Shown here in pieces: positions 16,280-24,446 of a stretch of DNA of 52,124 nucleotides. A program made the translations under genes and the position numbers. Source of the DNA: Methanobacteriota archaeon (GTDB lineage: Archaea; Halobacteriota; Methanomicrobia; Methanomicrobiales; Methanomicrobiaceae). The notes below the pieces were generated by a model that saw nothing but the letters and a program-made list of their open reading frames with translations, was not told the DNA's origin and searched no databases. Every line of letters begins with the position of its first letter. Within the stretch, counting starts at the first letter, position 1. The stretch covers positions 1 through 52,124 of the forward strand of contig JAENYT010000011.1 in assembly GCA_016841665.1 (NCBI GenBank), given 5' to 3'.

Positions 16280-17332
16280 TCATTCCATCGGGGTATCACC
16301 GGGCGCCGTCCCGCCCTCATCCCGGGCCCCCTTCAGCTCGTCGATGATGATGTGGTAGCCGGATACGACGAGGGCCACGAAGAGCGGGCCGAGGACGAAG
16401 CCGACGATGCCCATGACGGCGAGGCCGCCGAAGAACCCGATCCACATGAGCACCGGGTGGATGGAGGCCCGCTTGCCCATCATCATGGGGCGGACGTAGA
16501 TGTCGGGGAAGGCGCAGACGACCGGGTAGCCGATCAGGGCGAGGAGGGCGAGGCTGCGCATGTCCCCCATGGAGAGGGCGAAGATGGCCAGGAAGACCAT
16601 GAGGAACGATGGCCCGATGATGGGGATAAGCTGGAAGAGCGCTGCCATCAGGGAGTAGAAGATCACGTGTTCGTAGCCGAGGATGGTGAAGAAGGGCACG
16701 GCGAGGATGAAGGTCAGCACCGAGGTGGCGATGTGCACCACGTATATGGCGTAGAGGGTGTCGACCACCATCACCGACATGCGCTCGATGGCGGCCACGA
16801 TGCGAACCGGGAGGTGCCCGATGAACTCGGTCCTGATGGCGTCCCCCCGCAGGATGAACATAAAGAGGCTGAGGAAGAAGACGATGAACTGCACGATGAG
16901 GAACGGCAGGCTCCGGATGATGTAGCCGATGTACTCGCTGAACCGGTCGATCTGGTCGTTGATCCACTCGGCGACCCGTTCGGGCGGGATAGACAGATCG
17001 GAGTAGATGAGATTTACTTCAGCGTCCCGGATCCACCCGACGATGAGGGAGATGATCTCTGAGAGGTAGTCTGCGTTGTTGTAGATCACCGATACGGCGA
17101 AGAGCACGGTCCCAAAGAATGCCACGAACACGAGTGCCGTGGTCACCGCCGCAGCGAGCTCCTCGTTCATTCTCTCCCGCAGGCGCCTCTGCAGGGGAAG
17201 GACCACGATGGCAAGGGAAGAACTCAGGATGAGCACACCGAGAAGGGGCCAGAACGAGAGGGTGGCGGCGACGATGATGCCGGCCACGAGTGCGATGGTG
17301 AGGAAGTCGAGCCGCGTGAGGTCGGGTGACAT
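16280..17332 (-). CDS. AI-2E family transporter (putative permease)
   Basis: A membrane protein of about 350 aa with the family layout: two N-terminal helices (FLTIALVAGIIVAATLSFWPLLGVLIL), a cytoplasmic helical region, then five or six helices including the signature LIPIIGPSFLMVFLAIFAL, YPVVCAFPDIYVRPMMMGKRASIHPVLM, and a final FVLGPLFVALVVSGYHII. Members include TqsA-like exporters and Na+/H+ antiporters; the substrate cannot be predicted. The start is ATG 17332 (MSPDLTRLDF); the longer reading to 17479 adds a Cys/Arg-rich segment unlike a membrane protein start. Confidence 0.85.
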   Translation of the reverse strand: MSPDLTRLDFLTIALVAGIIVAATLSFWPLLGVLILSSSLAIVVLPLQRRLRERMNEELAAAVTTALVFVAFFGTVLFAVSVIYNNADYLSEIISLIVGWIRDAEVNLIYSDLSIPPERVAEWINDQIDRFSEYIGYIIRSLPFLIVQFIVFFLSLFMFILRGDAIRTEFIGHLPVRIVAAIERMSVMVVDTLYAIYVVHIATSVLTFILAVPFFTILGYEHVIFYSLMAALFQLIPIIGPSFLMVFLAIFALSMGDMRSLALLALIGYPVVCAFPDIYVRPMMMGKRASIHPVLMWIGFFGGLAVMGIVGFVLGPLFVALVVSGYHIIIDELKGARDEGGTAPGDTPME

Positions 17333-17681
17333 GCGTTGCAATACCGTCGGCAGGTATGCTGATAAACACTCGTATTTCGTTCTTTTTAAGGCAGGATCAC
17401 TCCCTAGGTAGCACCGGACGCAATGTACCGCCTGAACGCCGTCTCGGGGGGAACGCATGCCCGGCAGGGTATTGATCACCGGTATACCCGAAAGCGGCAG
17501 CAGTGCGTCGGAATAGGTCTCGCTAACATTGAAGTGCAGTCAACGAAAATTCATTAAAAATTATCCTCATAAGCCAAAAAAATTCCCAAAAATATGGGGT
17601 TGTTAGCATGAAAACATTTATTCTATAGACCACCAGAGGTTGATTGAGAAAAATCCCACGTTTTGAGTCCGGAGAAATGGA
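17333..17681. other. Intergenic region upstream of the Eha-Fwd operon
   Basis: About 350 bases separating the divergent AI-2E transporter and Eha genes. The part at 17535-17630 is AT-rich and contains possible TATA elements (CAAAAATATGG near 17590 and ATTTATTC near 17617). A GGAG Shine-Dalgarno stands at 17671. I found no gene resembling EhaA here. GCTAAC near 17523 and GTTAGC near 17606 form a weak inverted repeat. Confidence 0.4.
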
Positions 17682-18167
17682 ATGCTCGATGTGATAGCAC
17701 GCATTTTGGCCGCATCGCTCGTGAGCTGGCTCCTGTTTATAACTATCGATGTACTGTTCAAACTGCCCGAGAAGGGAGGCGTGAGTGGTGCCGCCGCGAT
17801 CGGACAGGCTATCGAGAAGGATGGAGGGGCGCTTCATGGCGGGTACATGATGGGCAACATTGTCTGCTCTCCGGATGCCTCGGCAGGAACGCTCCTTGCG
17901 GCCTGCGGCGTCTACATCGCAGGGATTCCGGGGGGGCTGGCAGCCGCCCTCCTCGTCTATATCGGAAACCGCATCTGCTACGATCCCGGATACGCCGGGA
18001 CGACCGGGGCGGTCCTGGCCACGTTCGTGATCTTCGGGTTCACCCGGATAGGGTTCGGCGCCGAGGAGTTCATCGCAGGGATGGTGCTCGCCATCCTCAC
18101 CATCCAGGGGCTCTCCCACCTCGGGGCGAGCAGGCTGCTCGCTACACTGTGGGGGTGGCGGGCATAA
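17682..18167 (+). CDS. Eha hydrogenase membrane subunit, EhaB-like by order
   Basis: A 161-aa integral membrane protein with four or five helices and the first gene of the run. The assignment follows gene order and size: in Methanothermobacter ehaA to ehaO are consecutive, and the downstream genes here fit C to O, leaving this gene as EhaB. A separate short EhaA was not found upstream. The start is ATG 17682, with GGAG seven bases before. It belongs to the membrane arm that uses the ion gradient to drive ferredoxin reduction by H2. It could instead be an EhaA/B equivalent specific to this order. Confidence 0.6.
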   Translation: MLDVIARILAASLVSWLLFITIDVLFKLPEKGGVSGAAAIGQAIEKDGGALHGGYMMGNIVCSPDASAGTLLAACGVYIAGIPGGLAAALLVYIGNRICYDPGYAGTTGAVLATFVIFGFTRIGFGAEEFIAGMVLAILTIQGLSHLGASRLLATLWGWRA

Positions 18168-18421
18168 TCCCCAGCGAGATCGCCCTCATCTTCGTGGTGC
18201 TGGTGGGGCTGTTTGCCGCACTCCGGGTGGCGTTCGAGAAAAATACGCTCCGCAAACTCCCCTACCTCAACGTCCTCAGTTTTGCCGTCGCCGCAGCCAT
18301 CGCCCTGCTCATACGCCACCCCCTGGCGCTGCTGGCCGCCGTGGCATTCTTCGTGGGATCGACGCTTGAATCCAATGCCATTGCGAGCACCTATGCAGGA
18401 GGGAGAGACAAAGATGATTGA
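18149..18421 (+). CDS. Eha hydrogenase small membrane subunit, EhaC-like
   Basis: A 90-aa protein starting at GTG 18149 (or 18155) inside the end of the previous gene. Three hydrophobic helices are seen (EIALIFVVLVGLFAALRVAF, LNVLSFAVAAAIALLI, LALLAAVAFFVGSTLESNAI). Position and size match EhaC (DUF2109) in the Eha order. Overlap at both ends supports translational coupling. The subunit resembles the small antiporter-type (MnhF/G-like) proteins of energy-converting hydrogenases. Confidence 0.6.
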   Translation: MGVAGIIPSEIALIFVVLVGLFAALRVAFEKNTLRKLPYLNVLSFAVAAAIALLIRHPLALLAAVAFFVGSTLESNAIASTYAGGRDKDD

Positions 18422-18644
18422 GGCTCTCCTCTACGCGTTCGCAGGAATCGCCCTCATCGGCACGGTGAGCGCCGCCAGCATGCGCGATCCGTTCGACAAG
18501 CTGATCGGCATCGGCGTGATCGCCGCCGGGGTCCTGCCCCTTGTGGTGTACCGCGGCTATCTCGACGTGGCGGTCGCCGTCGCCCTCATCGTCCCGGTTA
18601 CGACCATCATCGTCCTGCTCGTCTGCAGGAGGGATGCCCGATGA
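18414..18644 (+). CDS. Eha hydrogenase small membrane subunit, EhaD-like
   Basis: A 76-aa protein with three predicted helices, including ALLYAFAGIALIGTVSAASM and VAVALIVPVTTIIVLLVC. The motif RDPFDKLIGIGVIAAGVLP between helices resembles small Mrp/Mnh-type subunits. Place and length agree with EhaD (DUF2108). Its ATG lies 8 nt inside the preceding gene and its stop overlaps the next start as ATGA. Confidence 0.65.
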   Translation: MIEALLYAFAGIALIGTVSAASMRDPFDKLIGIGVIAAGVLPLVVYRGYLDVAVAVALIVPVTTIIVLLVCRRDAR

Positions 18645-18877
18645 GCGTGGAGTTCTTCCTCGGCATCGCCATCCTGGTGATCGGCACGGCGGCAGCCGCC
18701 TTCCCGCGTCCCAAGACCTACCTCACCCGGCTGATCAACCTCGAGATCCCGGCATGGGGCCTTCTCCTCATCATGCTCTCCTTTGACGAGACCCTTGCGC
18801 TGCTCACCTTTATCGCCGTCACCGCCATCTCCACCTTCGTGATCGTACGCGTCGTCGAGAGGAGGGGTGCCGCATGA
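18641..18877 (+). CDS. Eha hydrogenase small membrane subunit, EhaE-like
   Basis: A 78-aa membrane protein of three helices. The segment YLTRLINLEIPAWGLLLIMLSFDETLALLTFI has the flavour of MnhC/NuoK-type subunits, where a buried Glu/Asp takes part in ion movement. Matches EhaE (DUF2107) by order and length. It is coupled on both sides by 4-nt overlaps. Confidence 0.65.
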   Translation: MSVEFFLGIAILVIGTAAAAFPRPKTYLTRLINLEIPAWGLLLIMLSFDETLALLTFIAVTAISTFVIVRVVERRGAA

Positions 18878-19347
18878 AACGCCGTGAAGGGCGGGGCACC
18901 AGGATCAGCAGGATATCCCGCACCATCTCGGAACTGGAGAACCTTGCGGGGCTCTATGCCGTACTCTTCATCGCCGTAACCCTCATCGGCGCCTTCACGC
19001 TTCCCTCACTGCTCTACCAGGAGGACCAGCTCTACCCCAAGACCATCGACACGAACAGCTCTCTCAACCCCTACGAGCGGGGCGGCACGCCGTTCAACAC
19101 CACCGAGGTGCGGGCCCAGTACCCGGAAAACTCCCCGTACCTCGGGTATGTCACCGCGTACCTGACCCCGGTCACCCGGTTCATCGCGGACCATACCCCC
19201 TACCTGGGCACGACCATCGTCGCCCACCCGGGCGGAATCATCGATGAGATTCTCTACAATACCAGGGGCCTTGATACCGTCGCCGAGACCAGCATCCTGT
19301 TCGTGGCGTTCGCCATCGCGGCCCACCTGTTCAGGAGGGAGGACTGA
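18874..19347 (+). CDS. Eha hydrogenase membrane subunit, EhaF-like
   Basis: A 157-aa protein with a basic N terminus, one helix near residues 25-45 (LYAVLFIAVTLIGAFTLPSLL), a large external loop containing YPKTIDTNSSLNPYERGGTPFNTTEVRAQYP, and a C-terminal helix SILFVAFAIAAHLF. Fits EhaF (DUF2106). The loop with conserved-looking polar residues would face outside. Start ATG 18874 overlaps the preceding stop; the next gene begins immediately after its stop. Confidence 0.65.
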   Translation: MKRREGRGTRISRISRTISELENLAGLYAVLFIAVTLIGAFTLPSLLYQEDQLYPKTIDTNSSLNPYERGGTPFNTTEVRAQYPENSPYLGYVTAYLTPVTRFIADHTPYLGTTIVAHPGGIIDEILYNTRGLDTVAETSILFVAFAIAAHLFRRED

Positions 19348-19947
19348 ATGGAAGAGATCTACATACTGGGGCTTCTGGCGGTGTTTCTGTCAATTGTCAT
19401 CGGGTTCTGGGCGCTGGTGAAGGAAGAAGACGACCTGCACCGGATCCTGCTCACCGATCTGGCCGAGATCCTCGCCCTTGCCCTCATCGCCCTGGTGGCC
19501 ACCGACCTTGCCGAAGCGCTGATCCTCCCCGGTCTGGTGGTGGGCATCTCCGAACTGATGGCCATCTCGGAAGTCTTTCTGGTGCGTGAGGGCCTCACCC
19601 GCCAGCCGGAGCGGATGCTGCATATCGAGGTCATGGACAGCGCTCCGGCCATCCTCGCCCTCGCCCTCATCGGCTACGGCGTGCTCCTCTCCGGCTTCTC
19701 AGGAGGGGCCGTCGCCGGGATCGGCGTAATCTTCTATTTCATCTGCAAGGGCCACGATGAGCGGTTCGCCATCTTCGAGGTGCTGAGCGGGTACGCATGG
19801 GTCATGTGGATCGTGGCCTTCTTCATCTTCGTGCTCGTCCCCCAGTACTGGTTCTTCGGCGTGCTCATCGCCGGTGCGGCCATCCTGCTCAAGGTAGCGG
19901 GGAAGATGTCCCTGGTGGGAACCATGCGGGGTGGTGCGAATGTTTGA
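19348..19947 (+). CDS. Eha hydrogenase membrane subunit, EhaG-like
   Basis: A 199-aa protein with about six helices. Acidic residues occur between and within helices (VKEEDDLHRILLTDLAEILALALIALVATDLAEALILPGLV), suited to ion translocation. Matches EhaG (DUF2105) by order and length. Its start directly follows the ehaF-like stop and its end overlaps the EhaH-like start by 8 nt. Confidence 0.65.
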   Translation: MEEIYILGLLAVFLSIVIGFWALVKEEDDLHRILLTDLAEILALALIALVATDLAEALILPGLVVGISELMAISEVFLVREGLTRQPERMLHIEVMDSAPAILALALIGYGVLLSGFSGGAVAGIGVIFYFICKGHDERFAIFEVLSGYAWVMWIVAFFIFVLVPQYWFFGVLIAGAAILLKVAGKMSLVGTMRGGANV

Positions 19948-20608
19948 GCTGCCCGTCACCACCATCGAGGGGCCCGAGATCTTCGTGATCGAGTTCGGCG
20001 ACATCGTCAACTACTTCACCGTCTATACCGCAGCCCTCTTCACCTTCGCCCTGCTCTTCACCATCCTGGTGATCATCAGCAGGCCCGAACGCCAGGTGGA
20101 CATCGCCTTCGGGGGCGACGCGTTCTATACCAAGGACGTCACGCCCGCCCAGATGAAGTTCCAGCGGTTCATGGCGCTTGCCTGCGGCCTTGCCACGCTC
20201 GGGGCGATGATGAGCGGCGACGTGTTCAATTTCACCCTCTTCACCTCGATGGTGGGCATCACCAACATCGGCATCGTTGCCGCCTACAAGTACAAACACG
20301 TGCTCAATGCGGCCTTCCAGTACGGCATCGTGGCCATGATCGCCACCGTGCCCCTGTTCGGGAGTGCGGCCATCATCCTCGCCACCACCGGCACGCTCAG
20401 CATGTGGGAGCTCTTCGGCAGCACCATCGCTGTGCCGCTCATCGCCAAGATCTTTCTGGTGCTCGGGGTGATGGGCGAGGGCATGGCCCCATTCTATGTG
20501 GCCAAGGCGGAGATCACGCGTGCGCCGGGCGCACCGTACGTGCTCATGATCCATGTCAGCTCGCTGCTCCTCTTCCTGAGAGTGGTGGAAATCGTCATAT
20601 CGATGTGA
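19940..20608 (+). CDS. Eha hydrogenase membrane subunit, EhaH-like
   Basis: A 222-aa membrane protein with five or six helices. It contains a segment (MALACGLATLGAMMSGDVFNFTLFTSMVGITNIGIVAAYKYKHVLNAAFQYGIV) similar to the core of NuoL/M/N-type antiporter subunits, shortened relative to those. Fits EhaH. ATG 19940 is preferred over GTG 19931, as it fits the overlap with the EhaG-like gene. Likely part of the ion-translocating module. Confidence 0.65.
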   Translation: MFELPVTTIEGPEIFVIEFGDIVNYFTVYTAALFTFALLFTILVIISRPERQVDIAFGGDAFYTKDVTPAQMKFQRFMALACGLATLGAMMSGDVFNFTLFTSMVGITNIGIVAAYKYKHVLNAAFQYGIVAMIATVPLFGSAAIILATTGTLSMWELFGSTIAVPLIAKIFLVLGVMGEGMAPFYVAKAEITRAPGAPYVLMIHVSSLLLFLRVVEIVISM

Positions 20609-20614
20609 TGTCCC

Positions 20615-20818
20615 ATGAAACGAGAGAACGCATTCCTCATCATGATCGTGGCGGGGGCGGTCTGCCTCGCTGCCGGAGCCGACTGGAGGACAGGATTCTT
20701 CGCCCCGTGGCTCGCAGAAATACTCCTCATCGCCGCGTTCCCCGTGTTCGTGCTCTTCCTCGGGCTGTGGTGGAACGCGTCCGAAGGGGAGGAGGATATA
20801 CCATTCCTGGGGTACTGA
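20615..20818 (+). CDS. Eha hydrogenase small membrane subunit, EhaI-like
   Basis: A 67-aa protein with two helices (NAFLIMIVAGAVCLAAGADW and WLAEILLIAAFPVFVLFLGLWW) and an acidic tail. Its place between the EhaH- and EhaJ-like genes and its length fit EhaI. Possible start ATG 20615; the stop sits one base before the next ATG. Confidence 0.6.
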   Translation: MKRENAFLIMIVAGAVCLAAGADWRTGFFAPWLAEILLIAAFPVFVLFLGLWWNASEGEEDIPFLGY

Positions 20819-20819
20819 C

Positions 20820-21665
20820 ATGATCGACTATCTCATCTTCGGAACCATCATTGGCCTGCTCTTCCACGGCATTCACCGCAAGGTCATCGCACGCATACAG
20901 GGACGCCCGGGCCCTCCCATCTGGCAGGAGATCTTGCATACCCTGAAATTCTCCTTCAAGCAGACCTGGATCCCTAAGACGGCGAGTCAGACCCTCTTCG
21001 TCTGGGTGGTGCTGGTCGCCATCGGCATCTGGAGCGCGGCGCTCATCGTGCTGGTAACCGAAGGGAGTATCCTGCTCCTCTTCGGCATCTACATGCTCCA
21101 CAAGATCGTCGAGCATGGGATGGGCCTCTCCTCGGGCTCGCCCTACGGCAAGTTCGGGGCGATCCGGTCGGTCATGTCGGCAGCCTCCGAGCTTCCCCTC
21201 TTTGCCACCGTCGGGGCGATCTACCTGTTTACCGGATCTCTGCTGCTCACCGACATCCTCGCCTGGCAGTCCGCACACGGCCCGCTTCTCATATTCGCCT
21301 TCCCCGCAGCCGTCGCCCTGTACGTGGTCATTCTCTCAAAGATGCACTACTCGCCCTTCGCCATCATCGAGAGCAAGGAGATCGTGAGCGGCAACATGAC
21401 CGAGCACTTCGGCGTGTGGCGAGCTGGACTCGAGGTGGCGTTCGCGCTGAAGACCTACGTGCTCCTCTTCGCGTTCGTCCTCCTGTTCCTCGGCCCGCTT
21501 CCGCTATGGCTGGTGCTCGCGGTCATGCTCCTCCTGCTGCTCTCGCTCTCCTTTATCTGTGCGTTCTGCCCCATGCTCTCCCCCTACGACACGGTGACCA
21601 TGCAGAGCCTCACCATGGGAATCGTCGCAGTCTACATCGTCATTGTGGGGGTGATACTCGCATGA
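20820..21665 (+). CDS. Eha hydrogenase membrane subunit, EhaJ-like (NuoH/HyfC family)
   Basis: A 281-aa protein of about eight helices from the NuoH/HycD/EchB family, which anchors the hydrogenase to the membrane and forms the quinone-like cavity region. Family marks are HGIHRKVIARIQGRPGPPIWQEI near the N terminus (compare RxQxRxGP in NuoH) and SKMHYSPFAIIESKEIVSGNMTEH in the second half. It is the best conserved membrane subunit of the cluster and fits EhaJ. It couples with the next gene by ATGA overlap. Confidence 0.8.
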   Translation: MIDYLIFGTIIGLLFHGIHRKVIARIQGRPGPPIWQEILHTLKFSFKQTWIPKTASQTLFVWVVLVAIGIWSAALIVLVTEGSILLLFGIYMLHKIVEHGMGLSSGSPYGKFGAIRSVMSAASELPLFATVGAIYLFTGSLLLTDILAWQSAHGPLLIFAFPAAVALYVVILSKMHYSPFAIIESKEIVSGNMTEHFGVWRAGLEVAFALKTYVLLFAFVLLFLGPLPLWLVLAVMLLLLLSLSFICAFCPMLSPYDTVTMQSLTMGIVAVYIVIVGVILA

Positions 21666-21913
21666 GTCTCATCAGGGGGGTGCTGTTCACCGGTGCGCTC
21701 GCCTACATCGCCGTGGCGCTGCTGGAACTGATGGCGACCGCATCGGTCGAGATACAGGCGATCGTTGCGGGGCTCTTCCTTGCCGCGACCATTGCCCTTA
21801 CCTTGGTAAAAGACGAAATAGCCCTGAAGAGATACGAGATGACCCTCCTCTGGATGTGCGTTTTCTTATTCGGGGCCTATGCGGCCCTCAGCTATAGAGG
21901 TGGGGCATGGTAG
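21662..21913 (+). CDS. Eha hydrogenase small membrane subunit, EhaK/EhaL-like
   Basis: An 83-aa protein with three helices (GVLFTGALAYIAVALLELM, IQAIVAGLFLAATIALTLV, LLWMCVFLFGAYAALSY). Methanothermobacter has two small genes, ehaK and ehaL, between ehaJ and ehaM; only one is present here, so which is retained cannot be decided. The start overlaps the EhaJ-like stop by 4 nt. Confidence 0.55.
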   Translation: MSLIRGVLFTGALAYIAVALLELMATASVEIQAIVAGLFLAATIALTLVKDEIALKRYEMTLLWMCVFLFGAYAALSYRGGAW

Positions 21914-22296
21914 AGTACCTCTACGAGAAGGATCTCCGGGGAATGCAGTTCAATATCCTCGCAAGCACGCGGCACGAGTGGGTCATAGCTGAGCTCTCCT
22001 CACGCTACGGGGTGAGAAAGCCGGAGATCAGGAGCCGGCTGATCGAGCGGCTGGATATGATCCTCCTGGAAAACCTTCCCGCACGCTACGAGGTCTGGCT
22101 GGACCACGGTGACGGGGAGGACCCGATCGCCCGGGAACTCGGTGTCGAGCTGCTCACGGTGTACATCCCTCTGGTCGAGGATACGCGCATGCAGGATATC
22201 GCCCAGGAAACACGGGTACGCATCGTAGAGGATGGTGCACACGACGACGCCATCGCAGAGGGATTAGCAAGAGTTAGGGAGATGATACGGTCATGA
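21907..22296 (+). CDS. EhaM-like protein (DUF1959)
   Basis: A 129-aa soluble, mainly helical protein: MQFNILASTRHEWVIAELSSRYGV, IRSRLIERLDMILLENLPARYEVW, and a helical C terminus. The length, position before the hydrogenase small subunit and soluble character fit EhaM, the DUF1959 protein whose Methanothermobacter homologue (MTH396) is part of the Eha cluster. Its role is unknown, perhaps a peripheral subunit. Overlaps both neighbours. Confidence 0.65.
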   Translation: MVEYLYEKDLRGMQFNILASTRHEWVIAELSSRYGVRKPEIRSRLIERLDMILLENLPARYEVWLDHGDGEDPIARELGVELLTVYIPLVEDTRMQDIAQETRVRIVEDGAHDDAIAEGLARVREMIRS

Positions 22297-22748
22297 GTTT
22301 CCTCCAGTCAATCAAGAATACCGTGCGATCAAGGTCCATTCACGTCAGTTACGTGAATGTCGGGTCGTGCAACGGGTGCGATATCGAAGTGCTTGCCATG
22401 CTCGCCCCCCGCTACGATATCGAGCAGTACGGGATCTACGTGCACAATAACCCCCGGGAGGCGGATATCCTGCTCGTGACCGGCGCGTTCACCCCCCAGT
22501 GGGAGGACAAACTCAAGAGCATCTGGGACAAGATCCCGGAGCCCAAAGCCGCCATCGCCATCGGCAACTGCCCGATCTCGGGATGCGTCTTCAACCGGCG
22601 AGGCTCCTTCGTCGACCCGCCGGTCGCCAAGCACATCCCCATCGCCGCCGAAGTCCCGGGGTGCCCGCCCCGCCCCACCGAGATACTCAACGCGGTTCTC
22701 TCCCTTGCGCCGGTTGTGTTCAAAGATTACGAGGAGAAGCAACAATGA
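22293..22748 (+). CDS. Eha [NiFe]-hydrogenase small subunit, EhaN-like
   Basis: A 151-aa small subunit of a group 4 membrane-bound hydrogenase, related to NuoB/EchC. It binds the proximal [4Fe-4S] cluster: the N-terminal NVGSCNGCDIEVLAML gives the CxxC pair, and later IGNCPISGC and EVPGCPPRP give the remaining cysteines. It passes electrons between the nickel site in the large subunit and the ferredoxin-like subunit. It couples to the EhaM-like gene and to the large subunit by ATGA-type overlaps. Confidence 0.88.
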   Translation: MSFLQSIKNTVRSRSIHVSYVNVGSCNGCDIEVLAMLAPRYDIEQYGIYVHNNPREADILLVTGAFTPQWEDKLKSIWDKIPEPKAAIAIGNCPISGCVFNRRGSFVDPPVAKHIPIAAEVPGCPPRPTEILNAVLSLAPVVFKDYEEKQQ

Positions 22749-23833
22749 AAAAAACCGTCGACGTTTCACTGCCCATCGGTCCGCTGCACCCGTGCTTCAA
22801 GGAACCTGCCCGCATCAGGTGCGAAACAAAAGGAGAGCGGGTGATTTCAGCGGAAATGGACCTGGGATACGTCAAAAAGGGAATAGAGCGCATCATGCGC
22901 GGGCGGCCGTGGCAGGAGGTCATGTTCCTCGCCGAGCGTGTCTGCGGCATCTGTTCGGTCATCCACAATATGGTGTGCATCGAAACCCTCGAGAAGCTCA
23001 GCGGCATCGACGTGCCGGAGCGGGCGGCATACCTGCGCGTGATCGTCAACGAGCTCGACCGCATCCAGAGCCACCTCCTCGCCAATTTCTCCTATTGCTA
23101 CACCATCGAGCACGAGACCCTCAGCATGTACCTGCTCAACCTGCGGGAGACGGCGATGGACATGCTCGAGCTCATCACCGGCGCACGGGTGACCTGTGCG
23201 TACATGGTGCCCGGCGGCGTCCGCTTCGACCTGCGTGACGAAGATAGGCTCACCCTCGAGGAGGCGCTCGACCACATGGAAAAAGAGCTCGACCGGTACG
23301 TGGGGATGTTCAAAAACGGCCCGCTCATCGCCCAGCGGAGCAAGGGCGTGGGCATCATCTCCCGGGACGATGTCATCGAGGCGCACGGGGTGGGCCCGGT
23401 GGCCCGCGCCTCGGGGATCCCGGAGAGCGACCGACGGCTGGAGCACCCGACCTACCGGAAACTTGGCTTTACCCCCCTCTCCTACGAGGACGGCGACAAT
23501 TATGCGCGTATTATGATCCGGTTCGATGAGGTGTACCAGAGCATCGGCCTCATCAGGCGCTGCCTCGAGAACATGGTTCCGGGCCCCATCCGGGGCGGGG
23601 GCACCGTCACCGCGGGTGAGGCGACGCATGCGGGCGAGGCGCCGCGAGGCGAACTCACCTACTATGTAAAGACCGACGAATATGGCAGGATTATCGATAT
23701 CGCCATCAGGACGCCTTCCATCATGAACATCGAGTCCTGTGCGCACTACATGCTGGAAGGGGTCTCGTCCGCTGCTGATATCACCTCGACCTTCATCAGC
23801 GCTGACCCCTGCATCGCATGCGCGGAGCGGTAA
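22745..23833 (+). CDS. Eha [NiFe]-hydrogenase large (catalytic) subunit, EhaO-like
   Basis: A 362-aa catalytic subunit carrying the Ni-Fe site. The L1 motif ERVCGICSVIH lies near residue 60 and the L2 motif DPCIACAER is at the very end. The protein finishes exactly at L2, with no C-terminal extension, so it should mature without the usual endopeptidase, as in Ech and CooH. Relatives are NuoD, EchE and HycE. The start is ATG 22745, overlapping the small-subunit stop. Together with the small subunit it oxidises H2 or reduces protons against ferredoxin. Confidence 0.9.
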   Translation: MKKTVDVSLPIGPLHPCFKEPARIRCETKGERVISAEMDLGYVKKGIERIMRGRPWQEVMFLAERVCGICSVIHNMVCIETLEKLSGIDVPERAAYLRVIVNELDRIQSHLLANFSYCYTIEHETLSMYLLNLRETAMDMLELITGARVTCAYMVPGGVRFDLRDEDRLTLEEALDHMEKELDRYVGMFKNGPLIAQRSKGVGIISRDDVIEAHGVGPVARASGIPESDRRLEHPTYRKLGFTPLSYEDGDNYARIMIRFDEVYQSIGLIRRCLENMVPGPIRGGGTVTAGEATHAGEAPRGELTYYVKTDEYGRIIDIAIRTPSIMNIESCAHYMLEGVSSAADITSTFISADPCIACAER

Positions 23834-23834
23834 G

Positions 23835-24446
23835 ATGGGCACGTCGATCACCTATTACCTGCAGGAGATGCTCCGGGGGGAGTGGCTGCGGAAATTCCTG
23901 TTCGTGAAGACCGCGCCCTACGAGACCCCACCCCATTTCAGGGATTACCCCCGGCTCACCGGCAAGGAGTGCAACCGCTGCCTCAACTGCATGATGATCT
24001 GCCCCACGCCGGGCGCCATCGAGGTGCTGAAGACGGAAGAAGGGTGGAACCCGGTGATCTACCCGGGACACTGCATCAGGTGCGGCCTCTGCGTGGAGGC
24101 ATGCCCGGAGGGTGTGCTGATGAGCGGGAGAATTCTCGAATCGCAGTTCTACGAAAATACGGGGTACTCCTACACCTTTCATCTCACCGTCGATACCACC
24201 CGTTGCATGCGGTGCGGGAACTGTTCTGTCGCCTGCCCCATCAACAAGGAGGAGGACCCCCAGCTTGCCGCAGGAGGTACAGGGGCGAATGATGAGGTGA
24301 TCATGCGGGTCAAGGGCGGCGAGCTCCAGATTCTCCACGAGGAGAAGTGCACCGGCTGCAAGACCTGCGAGGAGACGTGCCCGAACAGCGCCATCCGGGT
24401 GGCGAGGGTTATCGAGGCGATTCATGTAGCGGAGGAGGAAGGGTGA
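23835..24446 (+). CDS. Polyferredoxin subunit with four [4Fe-4S] motifs, EhaP-like
   Basis: A 203-aa iron-sulfur protein. Four CxxCxxCxxxC motifs are present: CNRCLNCMMICP (about 48-59), CIRCGLCVEACP, CMRCGNCSVACP and CTGCKTCEETCP near the C terminus. The N-terminal YLQEMLRGEWLRKF could be an amphipathic contact. It probably links the hydrogenase small subunit with soluble ferredoxin or directly with formylmethanofuran dehydrogenase encoded next, for which no FwdF/FwdG ferredoxin gene lies nearby. It follows the large subunit by 1 nt, and its stop overlaps fwdD. Confidence 0.85.
   Translation: MGTSITYYLQEMLRGEWLRKFLFVKTAPYETPPHFRDYPRLTGKECNRCLNCMMICPTPGAIEVLKTEEGWNPVIYPGHCIRCGLCVEACPEGVLMSGRILESQFYENTGYSYTFHLTVDTTRCMRCGNCSVACPINKEEDPQLAAGGTGANDEVIMRVKGGELQILHEEKCTGCKTCEETCPNSAIRVARVIEAIHVAEEEG

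Noticed and set aside
16229-17062. Highly acidic ORF antisense to the AI-2E transporter (Glu/Asp/His-rich)
   Set aside because: The composition comes from reversing codons of a hydrophobic membrane protein; there is no promoter or ribosome site.
17523-17611. GCTAAC/GTTAGC inverted repeat upstream of the Eha operon
   Set aside because: Only six bases per arm with about 80 bases between; likely chance.
19889-21278. Asp/Glu/His-rich minus-strand ORFs within the Eha genes
   Set aside because: They are reverse-frame shadows of membrane subunits that are coupled by overlaps on the plus strand.
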